Source of the DNA: Rossellomorea aquimaris TF-12
GTDB lineage: Bacteria; Bacillota; Bacilli; Bacillales; Bacillaceae_B
Assembly: GCF_001648555.1 (NCBI RefSeq)
Contig: NZ_LQXM01000030.1
Span: forward strand, 62,001-126,000
Length of the DNA stretch: 64,000 nt
Direction of reading: 5' to 3'
Shown piece by piece: positions 45,330 to 53,960 of this stretch. The notes beneath the pieces are model-generated. The model was not told the origin of the DNA. It searched no databases and worked only from the letters and a program-made list of their open reading frames with translations. Every line of letters starts with the position of its first letter. Within the stretch, counting starts at the first letter, position 1. A program made the position numbers and the translations under genes.

Positions 45330-47240
45330 CTAAAAGCCCTCTGCAACAAATTGGTGTACTCCACCAGGGTTTAGAATTGGGAGTGTACCAATTGTACCAA
45401 TGATATTATCTATAACCTCAATATCAGTTAGAGGAACATCACCTGTATTGGTTACGGTATATCTAAACCACGGCTTATCACCTGGATTTAAGAAAGGACC
45501 ATTCGGACTGTTTGCATCATCCCATGTTACACCCTGATCCACTGAAACCTCTTTTACAATATTAATAGAAGGTGTACCGAGGGCATTTGGATTTGGCGAT
45601 ACATACACACCACTTGTACCAGAAGTCATACTAAATTGTGTTGTAAGAGTGTACCAACCACCAACAAAAATGCCGTTACTTAATGACTGGGTACTTCCAA
45701 TCAAAAGACCACCCGGTCCAGCAATAGTTGGATCCCCTGTTGTCAGCCAATACCCTGTAAAGAAGCCACCACCACTAAAGTCACTTCCTCCATCAATTAG
45801 TGCACCTTGTCCATCATCAAACCTTGGTCCTTGCGGATAAGGCGGCAACGGAGTAGTTCCACCACCTGAAGAGTTGATATCACCAGCAACATGGATAAAG
45901 TTTGTAGGCTCTAATCCTCCAAGTGGAACAATAGCTCCTCCACTTTGGAACTTTACCTGCCCTTGATAACCATTTATTGGATTTGCATCCGTATCCCATC
46001 TAAGGATGTATACATCCCCTGGATCACCAGTAATATTGATTTCACTAGAAACAGTGAAACCTGAAGTCACGTTAATAACAAAAACTTCATCTATATTATT
46101 TTGGGTATTTAATCCATCTAAAGAACCTGCTGATACACTAGCAAACCCCGGTGAAGCAGGAAGTGCATTGATTTGTTGAAAAGCACTCACAAGGTCTGTT
46201 TCAAGATTACTAATTAGAGAAACATTACCCGTCGATCCAAATGCCTGCGCTGGAGACACTTCTGGTGGATCATTTTGATCAACAATATCTTGCCATGCAC
46301 CTAGAGTGATATCATTCGTATAGATTGTTCCTGCATAAGGAACTCCACCAGACGTTCTTTCATCTGCTTGAATCCCGTCTACTGCAACATCTCCAACGAA
46401 GCCCTTTGTAGCTCCTTGCCAGTTAGCATCATCTCGACCGTCACCAAAGAAGAATAAATAATTGGGCAACTCACCAAGATTGATTCCACCAACAAGAATA
46501 TCTTCTGTTCCAGGTGCTAATGGAGAATCATTAAAATTGTATCCTGAAATAACCGGAATCTCTGTACTGTTGTAAAAGGCGTTATCATTCTCAGAATACG
46601 TTTCATTATTGAATTCACCAGTAGCAGAAGCGATATTTTGGAAAATAACAGGCTGTGGTTCAGTTGTTGTTGTCGTTGTTGACGTCGTTGAAGTCGTAGT
46701 TGTTGTTGTGGTTTCTGTTGTTGTCGTTTCCGTTGTTGTCGTTTCTGTTGTTGTCGTTTCCGTTGTTGTCGTTTCCGTTGTTGTCGTTTCCGTTGTTGTC
46801 GTTTCTGTTGTTGTCGTTTCTGTTGTTGTCGTTTCTGTTGTTGTCGTTTCTGTTGTTGTCGTTTCTGTTGTTGTCGTTTCTGTTGTTGTCGTTTCTGTTG
46901 TTGTGGTCGTTGTAGTCGTTGTTGTTGTGGATGTTGTTGTTTCTGTTGTAATACCTATTACATCCTCCAATTTGAATTGAAGAAGCATCTGGGTTTTCAG
47001 AACCGTTTTCAGAATACGATTAACACTCTCATTCGTATCCGTAAGTTCTGATATTGTTGTAGCAGCTAAATCTGTATTTGGTAAAGTACCCACTACTGCC
47101 TGGATTTTTTCAGCTTCTGCATTAATGATATGTGCTAACCCTAGTTCCTCAAACGCAATGGAAGCCAGTAATAGATTGATCACTTCTTCACGAGTTAAAT
47201 CAATAGAAGGTGTTATGTTAGGAATATTAGGAAAACTCAT
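45330..47240 (-). CDS. Thr-rich stalk surface protein with module, beta-rich and DUF11-like domains
   Basis: The 636-residue protein starts with the shared module (about 1-95: FPNIPNITPSIDL, LLASIAFEELGLAHIINAE, TQMLLQFKLEDV). A Thr-rich stalk (about 100-190) contains 13 ETTTT units. A beta-rich domain (about 195-530; NYLFFFGDGRDDANW, FVINVTSGFTVSSEI, FIHVAGDINSSGGG) is reminiscent of ice-binding or choice-of-anchor adhesin folds. A C-terminal DUF11-like domain holds YTVTNTGDVPLTDIEV. There is no signal peptide and no LPXTG. ATG at 47240 has GAGGTG six bases upstream. I infer a glycosylated spore-surface filament; the nearby glycosyltransferases support this. Confidence 0.7.
   Translation of the reverse strand: MSFPNIPNITPSIDLTREEVINLLLASIAFEELGLAHIINAEAEKIQAVVGTLPNTDLAATTISELTDTNESVNRILKTVLKTQMLLQFKLEDVIGITTETTTSTTTTTTTTTTTETTTTETTTTETTTTETTTTETTTTETTTTETTTTETTTTETTTTETTTTETTTTETTTTETTTTTTTSTTSTTTTTTEPQPVIFQNIASATGEFNNETYSENDNAFYNSTEIPVISGYNFNDSPLAPGTEDILVGGINLGELPNYLFFFGDGRDDANWQGATKGFVGDVAVDGIQADERTSGGVPYAGTIYTNDITLGAWQDIVDQNDPPEVSPAQAFGSTGNVSLISNLETDLVSAFQQINALPASPGFASVSAGSLDGLNTQNNIDEVFVINVTSGFTVSSEINITGDPGDVYILRWDTDANPINGYQGQVKFQSGGAIVPLGGLEPTNFIHVAGDINSSGGGTTPLPPYPQGPRFDDGQGALIDGGSDFSGGGFFTGYWLTTGDPTIAGPGGLLIGSTQSLSNGIFVGGWYTLTTQFSMTSGTSGVYVSPNPNALGTPSINIVKEVSVDQGVTWDDANSPNGPFLNPGDKPWFRYTVTNTGDVPLTDIEVIDNIIGTIGTLPILNPGGVHQFVAEGF
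46711..46905 (-). repeat. 15-bp tandem repeat encoding ETTTT, 13 units
   Basis: GTTTCYGTTGTTGTC repeats in perfect 15-base register with the GTTTC at 46711, 46726 and so on to 46891. The only variation in most units is one base (C or T), giving a silent Thr codon change; the first six units are mixed and the last seven identical. Surrounding ACN-rich sequence extends the low-complexity tract. Confidence 0.92.
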
Positions 47241-47548
47241 ATTTTTCACCTCATTTCATGTATTTGTTTTCATTCTATGAAATGATAGTGTTTCTGAAAG
47301 GTATATCTGCCTACACTCTATCTATCGAAAGGAAAAAAAGGCGAACACACACTATGAACAATCCTATTATTATAATATTTCTTATTAGTAGAGTAGAAAC
47401 GTAAATCTCTCACATAAATTCTTCTTATCCAGAGATAGATCATTCCCTTTAGCATCAATGTTGTGAAAAATTCCCCTTACTTATTGGAATTAAGACATAC
47501 ATACATTGTATATATATATTTTGTAAAAGAATTTGGAGGTGATTACTT
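47241..47548. other. Divergent promoter region
   Basis: About 300 bases separate the Thr-rich protein gene and the plus-strand module gene. CATAGAATG (minus, near 47274-47282) and CATACATTG (plus, near 47503-47511) resemble SigK/SigE -10 elements, without clear -35 partners. No ORF with a ribosome binding site was found. Confidence 0.35.
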
Positions 47549-47887
47549 ATGTCAATGCCAAACATTCCAAATATAAAGCCTGATATTGATTTAAAAAGAG
47601 AAGATGTTATTAGTTTATTGTTAGCATCTATTGCCTTAGAAGAAATAGGTTTATCTCATTTACTTAATGCAGAAGGGGAAAAGCTGCAAAAATCGATCAG
47701 TTTGGCAAATTGCTCAGATGACCTTTTAAATGCAAACAAAAGTGTAGAGAGAATGCTAAGAACCATTATCAAAAAGGAAATGCTTTTACAGTTTAAGTTG
47801 GAAGATGTGGTGGAAATCCCTGTATCACACACTCGTCAAAACACGAGAGAAAAAAGTAAAAAAACGGACACTCCTCAAGAAAAATAA
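47549..47887 (+). CDS. Stand-alone surface-module protein
   Basis: The 112-residue protein repeats the module: MPNIPNIKPDIDL, LLLASIALEEIGLSHLLNAEGEKL, a shortened loop, KEMLLQFKLEDVVEI, then a basic tail with SKKTDTPQ. Compared with the other copies it lacks the GTLP loop. GGAGGTGATT precedes ATG. It stands divergent to the Thr-rich protein and is followed by a strong terminator. The role as a building or anchoring subunit is inferred from the shared module. Confidence 0.7.
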   Translation: MSMPNIPNIKPDIDLKREDVISLLLASIALEEIGLSHLLNAEGEKLQKSISLANCSDDLLNANKSVERMLRTIIKKEMLLQFKLEDVVEIPVSHTRQNTREKSKKTDTPQEK

Positions 47888-47939
47888 AAAAACACCTAGT
47901 CCAAGAACGATTTTATCGTACTACGGACTAGGTGTTTTT
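47886..47939. terminator. Bidirectional terminator
   Basis: ACACCTAGTCC pairs with GGACTAGGTGT around 22 bases, flanked by A- and T-runs, between convergent genes. Confidence 0.88.
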
Positions 47940-47959
47940 ATTTCCTTAGAAGAAAACAG

Positions 47960-48391
47960 CTATTCTAAAATGTCTTTAATCTTCTTCAAATCCTTCTGAT
48001 TCGCTCTTTTCATCATCATAGACATGAATGGAGTCATCCATTTTGAAAAACCAGTTGGGATTCCTTTGTTTCTCAAAGTCATTTTGGTTACATTAGAACG
48101 AATGGCTTCCCATGTGTAAATGGTTTCCATTGGAAATGGACCGTCTGCTGTTTTCATCACTAGCTTTTGTCCTGGTATCCATTCAACTATTTCATAAACA
48201 TAGGATAACTGCTTGCCCAGGAATTGAGCTTTAAAGGCTATTTGTGATGAAATCGATAAGGGTCTTTCTGTCAACCATTCTGAAGAGTCAATATTTACAT
48301 ACCATTCCGGTGCATTGTCAGGATTGGCTGCATAATCGGCAACCTCCTGAAGTGGGCGATGAATTTCGATTTCAGTTAAAACATCTACCAT
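47960..48391 (-). CDS. SRPBCC-fold protein
   Basis: The 143-residue protein has the polyketide-cyclase-like START pattern: [40 protein letters not shown] and a Met-rich C-terminal helix. The ligand is unknown. It follows the ArsR-SRPBCC fusion gene by 21 bases on the same strand and is probably co-transcribed and controlled by it. Confidence 0.78.
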   Translation of the reverse strand: MVDVLTEIEIHRPLQEVADYAANPDNAPEWYVNIDSSEWLTERPLSISSQIAFKAQFLGKQLSYVYEIVEWIPGQKLVMKTADGPFPMETIYTWEAIRSNVTKMTLRNKGIPTGFSKWMTPFMSMMMKRANQKDLKKIKDILE

Positions 48392-48412
48392 TGATTGATC
48401 CTCCGTGTATCC

Positions 48413-49207
48413 CTATTTCTTTTTCTCAACATAATCTTTAAGGAGTGTTCCAAGTAAATACGTCCATCCTTCGGTATGAGCTTGTTCCCAATCATCCTGA
48501 ATAATACCGGACGCATGATGAGATAGTTGTAGAAGAGTTGCCCCGTCTTCCTCAATGAGTCGATACGTATAAGAACTATTTACTGCCCCTTGCATACCAA
48601 GATGCCCTTGCATGCGAATTTCTTCAGGGGCATTAACATAGTATACATTTCCCCATACTGCCCCTTCATTTTCACGCCACTTCTCAACGAATTGACCACC
48701 TACTACTGGATCAAAGGTAAATTCAGAGGGAACTCCTTCAGGTGCTACTCGAAACTCCCACCAATCTCCTGCCTGTTCTGTTAATGCTTTGAATACTTGC
48801 TCGCGCGGTGCCTCAATTCTTACCTCTTGTTCAATGCGAAATACGCGACTTTGTTCTTGATTTGTTGCTTTCATTTCTTCTTCTCCTCCTTTGTTTTCTA
48901 CTAATGAACGTATTTTGAGTAATGAATTAGCATTCGCTTCCATATACTTACCTACCCAGCGATTATGCATTTCCTGAAGGGGAACTGCGTTTAAATAATT
49001 TCGGCGAAATTTCCCTTCTCTCTTCACTACTATTAGATTTTCTTCTTCCAAAATCGATAAGTGCTTCATAATGCTATACCTTGTTACTTCAGGAAAATAC
49101 TCATTTAATTCTCCCGTTGTTTTCGCAGATTGCTTAAGAATGTCAAGAATCCCCCTCCGGATGGGGTGCCCTAACGCCTTAAACAGTGTGGAAAGTTCGT
49201 CTTTCAT
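48413..49207 (-). CDS. ArsR-type regulator fused to SRPBCC (AHSA1-like) domain
   Basis: The protein of 264 residues has an ArsR winged helix (about 1-95: LFKALGHPIRRGILDIL, TRYSIMKHLSILEEENLI) and an AHSA1-type SRPBCC domain (about 120-260; WWEFRVAPEG, GWTYLLGTLLKDYVE). ATG at 49207 is preferred; the frame opens at 49252 but there it overlaps a palindromic operator. At the domain junction GGAGGAG lies eight bases before an in-frame ATG at 48874, so the SRPBCC part might also be made alone. Such pairs commonly occur as separate genes. Confidence 0.82.
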   Translation of the reverse strand: MKDELSTLFKALGHPIRRGILDILKQSAKTTGELNEYFPEVTRYSIMKHLSILEEENLIVVKREGKFRRNYLNAVPLQEMHNRWVGKYMEANANSLLKIRSLVENKGGEEEMKATNQEQSRVFRIEQEVRIEAPREQVFKALTEQAGDWWEFRVAPEGVPSEFTFDPVVGGQFVEKWRENEGAVWGNVYYVNAPEEIRMQGHLGMQGAVNSSYTYRLIEEDGATLLQLSHHASGIIQDDWEQAHTEGWTYLLGTLLKDYVEKKK

Positions 49208-49247
49208 ACCAACGACCCTTTCAATTGTATTTTCATGTGAATAAAAG

Positions 49248-49266
49248 GTCACATGTAATATGTGAC
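49248..49266. promoter_or_regulatory. Palindromic operator before ArsR-SRPBCC gene
   Basis: GTCACATGTAATATGTGAC has seven-base arms and lies 40 bases upstream of the chosen start, suggesting autorepression. Confidence 0.55.
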
Positions 49267-49459
49267 TTTATAGTAACATGATGTCTTTAAATGGTCAAGG
49301 ATTCTTATACTATGTTTACCCTTAGTTGCTTTAAACGATTTATACAAATGTATCCCAACGTTATTTTTCCTAATACTCAATATGGAAATAGTTGGTGCAT
49401 CCAAAGTGGATAACTGTTATAGTTTTAAGTAAGAACGAAGAGAATAGGTGGGGTTACTA

Positions 49460-49936
49460 TTGAAAAGAAAACATGCACACCTGTTAGTCTCGGCTCTTTT
49501 ACTATTCTTCTTAGGAATTTCCCTCAACCATGCCTCTGCACAAACACAGGTGATCATATCTAAAGAAAAAGCATTCGGTTATCAGTATTCGATTTACCAA
49601 AAAGATGATACATTCCTTTGGGAAATCGGTCATCAAGATCAACTAGTCACAGTGAAAGAAAACAAAAAAAATCGTGAGGACTTAGAACACTTTTTTCTCA
49701 TTGTGAATAAGTTAGATATTTCCATTTACCAACTGATTATTTTCTCTTTCTATTTCCTCATCATATTAACCTCATTGTTTTTCGCTAAAAAAAAGAACAT
49801 CATCATTCCAAGAAGTGTTTGGATCTTCATTATTGGTTTATTAGGCTATGCCATTTATCAAATTCTTGTACCAGCTTTTGAATTGAATCATTTAGTTGAT
49901 GAAGCATCCCTCTATTATTATAGGTTGACACATTAA
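49460..49936 (+). CDS. Secreted-N-terminus membrane protein, unknown
   Basis: The protein of about 158 residues has an N-terminal signal-like segment ending near NHASAQT, an outer domain of about 65 residues, then two membrane helices (IYQLIIFSFYFLIILTSLFF and WIFIIGLLGYAIYQIL) and a short tail. I do not recognise it. The start is probably TTG at 49460 with AGGTGGGG upstream; GTG at 49448 is the alternative. Confidence 0.55.
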   Translation: MKRKHAHLLVSALLLFFLGISLNHASAQTQVIISKEKAFGYQYSIYQKDDTFLWEIGHQDQLVTVKENKKNREDLEHFFLIVNKLDISIYQLIIFSFYFLIILTSLFFAKKKNIIIPRSVWIFIIGLLGYAIYQILVPAFELNHLVDEASLYYYRLTH

Positions 49937-50035
49937 TCGGTAAACTACATTGTGTTAAGTCCTTAAGCTTCTTTTTAAAACGAATTCTTTTTTTCATTCT
50001 CTTACATACAATGTATGGAGAGGAGGGGGAACTGA

Positions 50036-50221
50036 ATGGACCGGTTTATCCTTTTAATGTTAGCCAGTATTCTGTCAGGTTTTGCTTTATTAAAAGTTCC
50101 TTTAGAAGGCACATTCTTATCGAGTATTGACCCAATAACTGATTTAATCGGTATCTTGGCCATTTTAATTTTTTCTTTATTCCTAATATTTAAAGGCGTA
50201 ATGGCACTTATCGGTAAATAA
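50036..50221 (+). CDS. Small two-span membrane protein
   Basis: The 61-residue protein has two hydrophobic helices (ILLMLASILSGFALL and LIGILAILIFSLFLIFKGVMAL). It starts at ATG 50036 behind GAGGAGGGGG. No family is recognised. It lies 99 bases after the preceding membrane protein and ends at its own terminator. Confidence 0.6.
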   Translation: MDRFILLMLASILSGFALLKVPLEGTFLSSIDPITDLIGILAILIFSLFLIFKGVMALIGK

Positions 50222-50227
50222 AAAGAA

Positions 50228-50265
50228 GGAAAGGTTCAGATTTTTCTTTGAACCTTTCCTTTTTT
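50228..50265 (+). terminator. Terminator
   Basis: GGAAAGGTTCA pairs with TGAACCTTTCC around ten bases and T6 follows, directly after the small membrane protein. Confidence 0.92.
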
Positions 50266-50442
50266 AAATTAACCCTATGGTTCTTGTCCTTATTCTATAC
50301 TCTGATTAAACCGTGTCCCACGAAAAAGGATCAGTACTTGGTTGTAAATGGTTAAAGTAAGTTGTACTCATTTAACATTAATGGGTATAACATGTTAGAA
50401 GAGGATTTGAACCTCTGAGGACACCCCGAACCTCTGCTACAA

Positions 50443-50598
50443 TCAAACTATTTTCGTTACCGTTAGGGGTTCCCATTCTTGTATTTTTGCATTCTGCAGC
50501 AAACGGTGCTTCAACTGCTCTACTCGCTTCTGATAAGTGATTATACAATACCCTAAAAAAATGACCCCCAGTAACCGAGCTGGAGGCCAGGACTGCAT
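50443..50598 (-). CDS. 51-residue membrane-anchored ORF after DUF4179 gene
   Basis: ATG at 50598 lies three bases after the DUF4179 stop codon. The peptide starts MQSWPPARLLGVIFLGY, giving one short hydrophobic span, and continues as a charged helix (YQKRVEQLKHRLLQNAK). There is no clear ribosome binding site, so translation would rely on coupling. A hairpin with a T-run (50554-50586) lies inside the frame and could instead end the operon. The charged-helix pattern looks protein-like. No family is recognised. Confidence 0.45.
   Translation of the reverse strand: MQSWPPARLLGVIFLGYCIITYQKRVEQLKHRLLQNAKIQEWEPLTVTKIV
50554..50586 (-). terminator. Possible terminator inside the 51-residue ORF
   Basis: On the minus strand CCTCCAG pairs with CTGGGGG (one G-U) and TCATTTTTTT follows. 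It may end or attenuate the sigma-factor operon. Confidence 0.45.
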
Positions 50599-50601
50599 AA
50601 T

Positions 50602-51885
50602 TTAATCTATTGGAATATCAATTCTCTTATCATACCCTTTCATATAATGTATTCCTTCTATATACATATACTCCGGTATCTTATCGGTTTCAAATCTGAG
50701 TGTACGCTCTTTCATAAGAGTTCCATTTCGTTCCTTGATCATGTCTTGATTCTTGATTGTAAGGAGTGGGACTTTCTGAGCTTCATCTCCAATGAACACC
50801 TCATCTAGCATGACGGACTCTTCTGTCTTGATTTTGATTTCAATTGAATTCGAGGCTTTTGATACATTCTTTATCCAAAGGCTTTGCCCTCCTACCTGTA
50901 TAGGTACATCGTCAACGACTTTCATTAAAGGTATGGATTGATTGACTCGTTTATACCCAGCAAATTCCTTTATATGAAGCTGAAGGGATGTAAGATCTTT
51001 AGGAAGAGCATCGTAATCCAAGTTAAACGTGAATCGGTCTCCAAAGGACGAGCTCATTCCACTTCCCCTCACTTGTACAGGATTACCGTTTGCCAGTAAT
51101 TCGATTTCGCTTAATGGTTGTGAAATTCGATCTACATTTGCCACACTCATTGTTCCATTAATCACCGTTAATGTTGGAGTAGCCAGAATTGATTTAAACG
51201 ATACCGACCCCTTATCTACCTTTATTTTTTTATTGATGGACTGTTTAAATTTTGTTTCCAAGGCTTCGTTTGGTTCATAAGGAAAGGCCAGTTTACCACT
51301 AGTTGCCAGACCGTTGACTAGCTCTCCATAATAATGAAGGGTCAATGTTTTAGAAAAAGCGCTTGGCGGTTCAAATTCCATCTGCCCTTTGATTTCTGTT
51401 TTCTCATCATTTATAAGTGCCCGTCCGCCTTCGTATCTAGCCTTTGTTAAAAAACCTGTGATTTCTGTTGGGTTAAAATGATTCTCATAAGAATCATCCA
51501 CACCATTTGGATTGGATAATGTGTAATAGACTATCATTCTGTTCTCATCTGTTAAAACACCGTTTATTGTAATCGTCGTGCCCTGTCCTAGATGATAGCT
51601 TCGATCTACCACCTGCCCCATACCATCATCGTTTAAGTCCTTCAACGTTCCTGACAGGATATCATCAAAACCTAAGATTTTTTTACCGTAATAGGCAAAG
51701 GCATTATACTGATACCCTACCATGAACAGAAGTAAGACGGCGATTGCAGCTATTTTCCACATTGGACTAATTCGCTTTGGCTTTTGACGGACAGCATTTT
51801 TCAGCCTTGCTTCTAACTCATCAGGGGCTCCCATTTTATTGATCCGCTTTGACTCTTCCTTCAGCATTTTATTTATTTCATTCAT
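50602..51885 (-). CDS. DUF4179 membrane anti-sigma-like protein
   Basis: The protein of about 427 residues has a cytoplasmic N-terminus (about 1-45), one membrane helix (WKIAAIAVLLLFMVGY) and a large outer domain with DUF4179 character (AYYGKKILGFDDI, DGMGQVVDRSYHLG, TINGVLTDENRMIVYY). It overlaps the upstream sigma gene by eight bases. Such proteins act as, or sit where, anti-sigma factors sit; I infer it holds the ECF sigma at the membrane. ATG at 51885 or 51888; GGAGGGG precedes both. Confidence 0.8.
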   Translation of the reverse strand: MNEINKMLKEESKRINKMGAPDELEARLKNAVRQKPKRISPMWKIAAIAVLLLFMVGYQYNAFAYYGKKILGFDDILSGTLKDLNDDGMGQVVDRSYHLGQGTTITINGVLTDENRMIVYYTLSNPNGVDDSYENHFNPTEITGFLTKARYEGGRALINDEKTEIKGQMEFEPPSAFSKTLTLHYYGELVNGLATSGKLAFPYEPNEALETKFKQSINKKIKVDKGSVSFKSILATPTLTVINGTMSVANVDRISQPLSEIELLANGNPVQVRGSGMSSSFGDRFTFNLDYDALPKDLTSLQLHIKEFAGYKRVNQSIPLMKVVDDVPIQVGGQSLWIKNVSKASNSIEIKIKTEESVMLDEVFIGDEAQKVPLLTIKNQDMIKERNGTLMKERTLRFETDKIPEYMYIEGIHYMKGYDKRIDIPID

Positions 51886-52423
51886 CATTTTCCCCTCCGT
51901 ACAAATCTTTCATTTTTTTCAACCCTTGAAAGGTTCTTGATTTGACGGTTCCAACAGAAACCTGTGTTATTTCAGAGATAGTTTGATAATCGTAATCGAG
52001 AAAATATTTTAACCGAATCGCCTCAGCCTGATTAGGGTTGAGTTTTTCGAGTAATTGATTGATATCCATCCGCTGCTCAATTTCAATAAAACCGTTAGGT
52101 GCCTCCATCCTCATCTCTATATGGCTGATATCCTGTTGCCAATCTTCAACAAGAACGACTTTCTTCTTTCTTCTTAATATTGTTTTACACCGATTGACAA
52201 GAATGGTTTTACTCCAGCTATAAAATGCTTCTGCCTTTTTTAATTGATGAATGTTTTCATAGAGTTGTACAATCATCTCTTCCATGGCGTCCAATGCATC
52301 ATGCTCATTTCCCATGTACACATACGCCAATCGATAATAATCGTCTTTTTGATTCATGATTAACTCTACCAATGCATCCTTGTTGCCTTTCTTCGCTTTT
52401 TTGACTCTACCCTTTACATCCAT
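51878..52423 (-). CDS. ECF-type RNA polymerase sigma factor
   Basis: The 181-residue protein has sigma region 2 (DYYRLAYVYMGNEHDALDAMEE, shortened here to YMGNEHDALDAM) and region 4 (LNPNQAEAIRLKYFLDYDY and VSVGTVKSRTFQGLKKM, the DNA-binding helix). It is an ECF group IV sigma. GAGAGGTG precedes ATG. It overlaps the DUF4179 gene, the usual sigma/anti-sigma order. Targets are unknown; a weak TGAAC-type autoregulatory promoter may lie at 52447-52472. Confidence 0.88.
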   Translation of the reverse strand: MDVKGRVKKAKKGNKDALVELIMNQKDDYYRLAYVYMGNEHDALDAMEEMIVQLYENIHQLKKAEAFYSWSKTILVNRCKTILRRKKKVVLVEDWQQDISHIEMRMEAPNGFIEIEQRMDINQLLEKLNPNQAEAIRLKYFLDYDYQTISEITQVSVGTVKSRTFQGLKKMKDLYGGENDE

Positions 52424-52446
52424 TCTGTCACCTCTCTTCTATATAA

Positions 52447-52472
52447 GAGTATCAGATTTGTAAAAAAGTTCA
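52447..52472 (-). promoter_or_regulatory. Possible ECF-type promoter
   Basis: On the minus strand TGAAC followed by a T-run and then GATACTC lies 24 bases before the sigma start, vaguely like ECF promoters (TGAAC, about 16 bases, CGTA/TC). Weak. Confidence 0.25.
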
Positions 52473-52753
52473 TTTTATTTTAAGGTATTTTAGATACTTT
52501 GTTACTTTTTTTGTAAAAAGATAGGTGTGATTGATTTTTAGATATAATCTAAAATGAATACAATAAACTTAGTAAAATCAACTCTTTTAAAGAGAGTTGT
52601 AGTCAATTTCTGTTTAAGTAAGAGAAGTTCTGTTTTGAATAAGCTTTCTTATAAATGGTATTGGGAACAAGTGGTGTTCATGGAGATTCTAATACGGGGA
52701 TTCATACATTGAATGAGTGGATGCAGCATAATCTATCCTGACTGTAAGAAGCA
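52473..52753. other. Gene-poor region with a 28-codon remnant-like ORF
   Basis: An ORF from ATG 52655 to TGA 52741 on the plus strand encodes a peptide beginning MVLGTSGVHGDSNTG and ending MQHNLS. It has no ribosome binding site and looks like the C-terminal end of a lost protein; I cannot identify it. TCAACTCTTTTAAAGAGAGTTG near 52577 is a small hairpin. Otherwise I see nothing. Confidence 0.3.
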
Positions 52754-52798
52754 TAAAAAAACAGCCTGAACTACCTTTATAATGAGGTAGTTCAGGCT
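52754..52798 (-). terminator. Terminator after oxidoreductase gene
   Basis: AGCCTGAACTACCT pairs with its complement around eight bases; on the minus strand a T-run follows. Confidence 0.9.
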
Positions 52799-52817
52799 CC
52801 TTATTCATAACGATTAA

Positions 52818-53753
52818 TTATTTGAAGTTAATGACGATCTTCCCTTTAGCATGGTGAGTTTCACTAAGTGCGTGAGCATCCTTTAACCCCTGCTCACTGA
52901 ATTGATATGTCTCACCAACAACAGGTTTTAATTCTCCTGCTTCAAACATACTAGCTAGTTTTTGTAGCTGATCTCCTTTTGGATCAAGCCAAAGAAATTC
53001 AGCATGGACTCCGTACTTTTTCGCTTCCTCTTCGTTCGGTGGTTGAGCAATCGAAACAAGTTTTCCACCTTTCTTAAGAACCTTGTAACTATTAGACTGA
53101 ACTTCACCGCCCATTGAATCTAAAACGAGATCAAAATCTTGAAGAACTTCACTAAAGTCCTCTTCCTTATAATTAATAAATTGATCTGCACCTAGAGATT
53201 TCACAAACTCTTCATTCTTCCCGCTTGCAGTTGTCGCAACATAAGCACCGAAGCTCTTTGCTATTTGAATAGCAAAATTACCAACACCACCGGATCCAGC
53301 ATGAATAAGCACCTTATCCCCTTCTTTAATCTTTCCAAAATCCACTAGACATTGCCACGCTGTTAGACCAGCCAGTGGAATAGATGCTGCTTCTGAATAG
53401 CTCATAGATTCAGGGATTCTCGCGAGTAACGATTCATCCACTGGAACATACTCAGCGTAAGTACCTTGTCGAGTAGTTGCAGGTCTCGCAAACACCCGAT
53501 CCCCTACTTCAAAGCTAGTTACATCTTTTCCTTTCTCTACAATAATTCCCGCAGTATCCCATCCGAGGATGATGGGAAAGTCAAAGGACAACATTTCTTT
53601 TAGGTACCCGGCTCTCACCTTCCAATCGATAGGGTTTATTGAGGTAGCATAGCTCTCCACTAAAACCTGATCGTCTTCAATTACCGGCTTGTCCAGAACA
53701 CTTTCCTCTAATACTTCTTTATCTCCATATTGATTAATAACAATAGCTTTCAT
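52818..53753 (-). CDS. NADP-dependent zinc-less MDR oxidoreductase
   Basis: The 311-residue protein is a quinone-oxidoreductase-like medium-chain dehydrogenase: INPIDWKVRAGY, GWDTAGIIVEKG, GDRVFARPATTRQGTYAEY, LIHAGSGGVGNFAIQ (NADPH site) and HAKGKIVINF at the end. Zinc ligands are absent. Relatives reduce quinones or enones. It is monocistronic, with a terminator downstream. The substrate is unknown. Confidence 0.9.
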   Translation of the reverse strand: MKAIVINQYGDKEVLEESVLDKPVIEDDQVLVESYATSINPIDWKVRAGYLKEMLSFDFPIILGWDTAGIIVEKGKDVTSFEVGDRVFARPATTRQGTYAEYVPVDESLLARIPESMSYSEAASIPLAGLTAWQCLVDFGKIKEGDKVLIHAGSGGVGNFAIQIAKSFGAYVATTASGKNEEFVKSLGADQFINYKEEDFSEVLQDFDLVLDSMGGEVQSNSYKVLKKGGKLVSIAQPPNEEEAKKYGVHAEFLWLDPKGDQLQKLASMFEAGELKPVVGETYQFSEQGLKDAHALSETHHAKGKIVINFK

Positions 53754-53960
53754 ATGATTTCCTCCTATTTTATATATAGAATCAATAGTATTTGTTCTTC
53801 CCTGTAAAATATCCTGTTAACCATTTATTTCGCTCATTCAGCACATTCAATGGTAAGGAGTGCTATTAAAGCTCTCTCTAATGAACTTAAGCTAAAATCA
53901 ATTTTGTTCTTTTAATATAAGGTTTTTCGTAAACTTTGTTACTTTTGAAAAGAGAGTAAT

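Noticed and set aside
46609..46980. Val-rich open frame on the plus strand
   Set aside because: It is the antisense of the ETTTT-encoding tract; low complexity keeps all frames open.
50394..50425. tRNA-like T-arm on the minus strand (AGAGGTTCAAATCCTCT) suggesting a tRNA or attachment-site fragment
   Set aside because: No matching acceptor, D-arm or anticodon arm is found on either side, and a direct repeat of GAACCTCTG nearby explains the look-alike.
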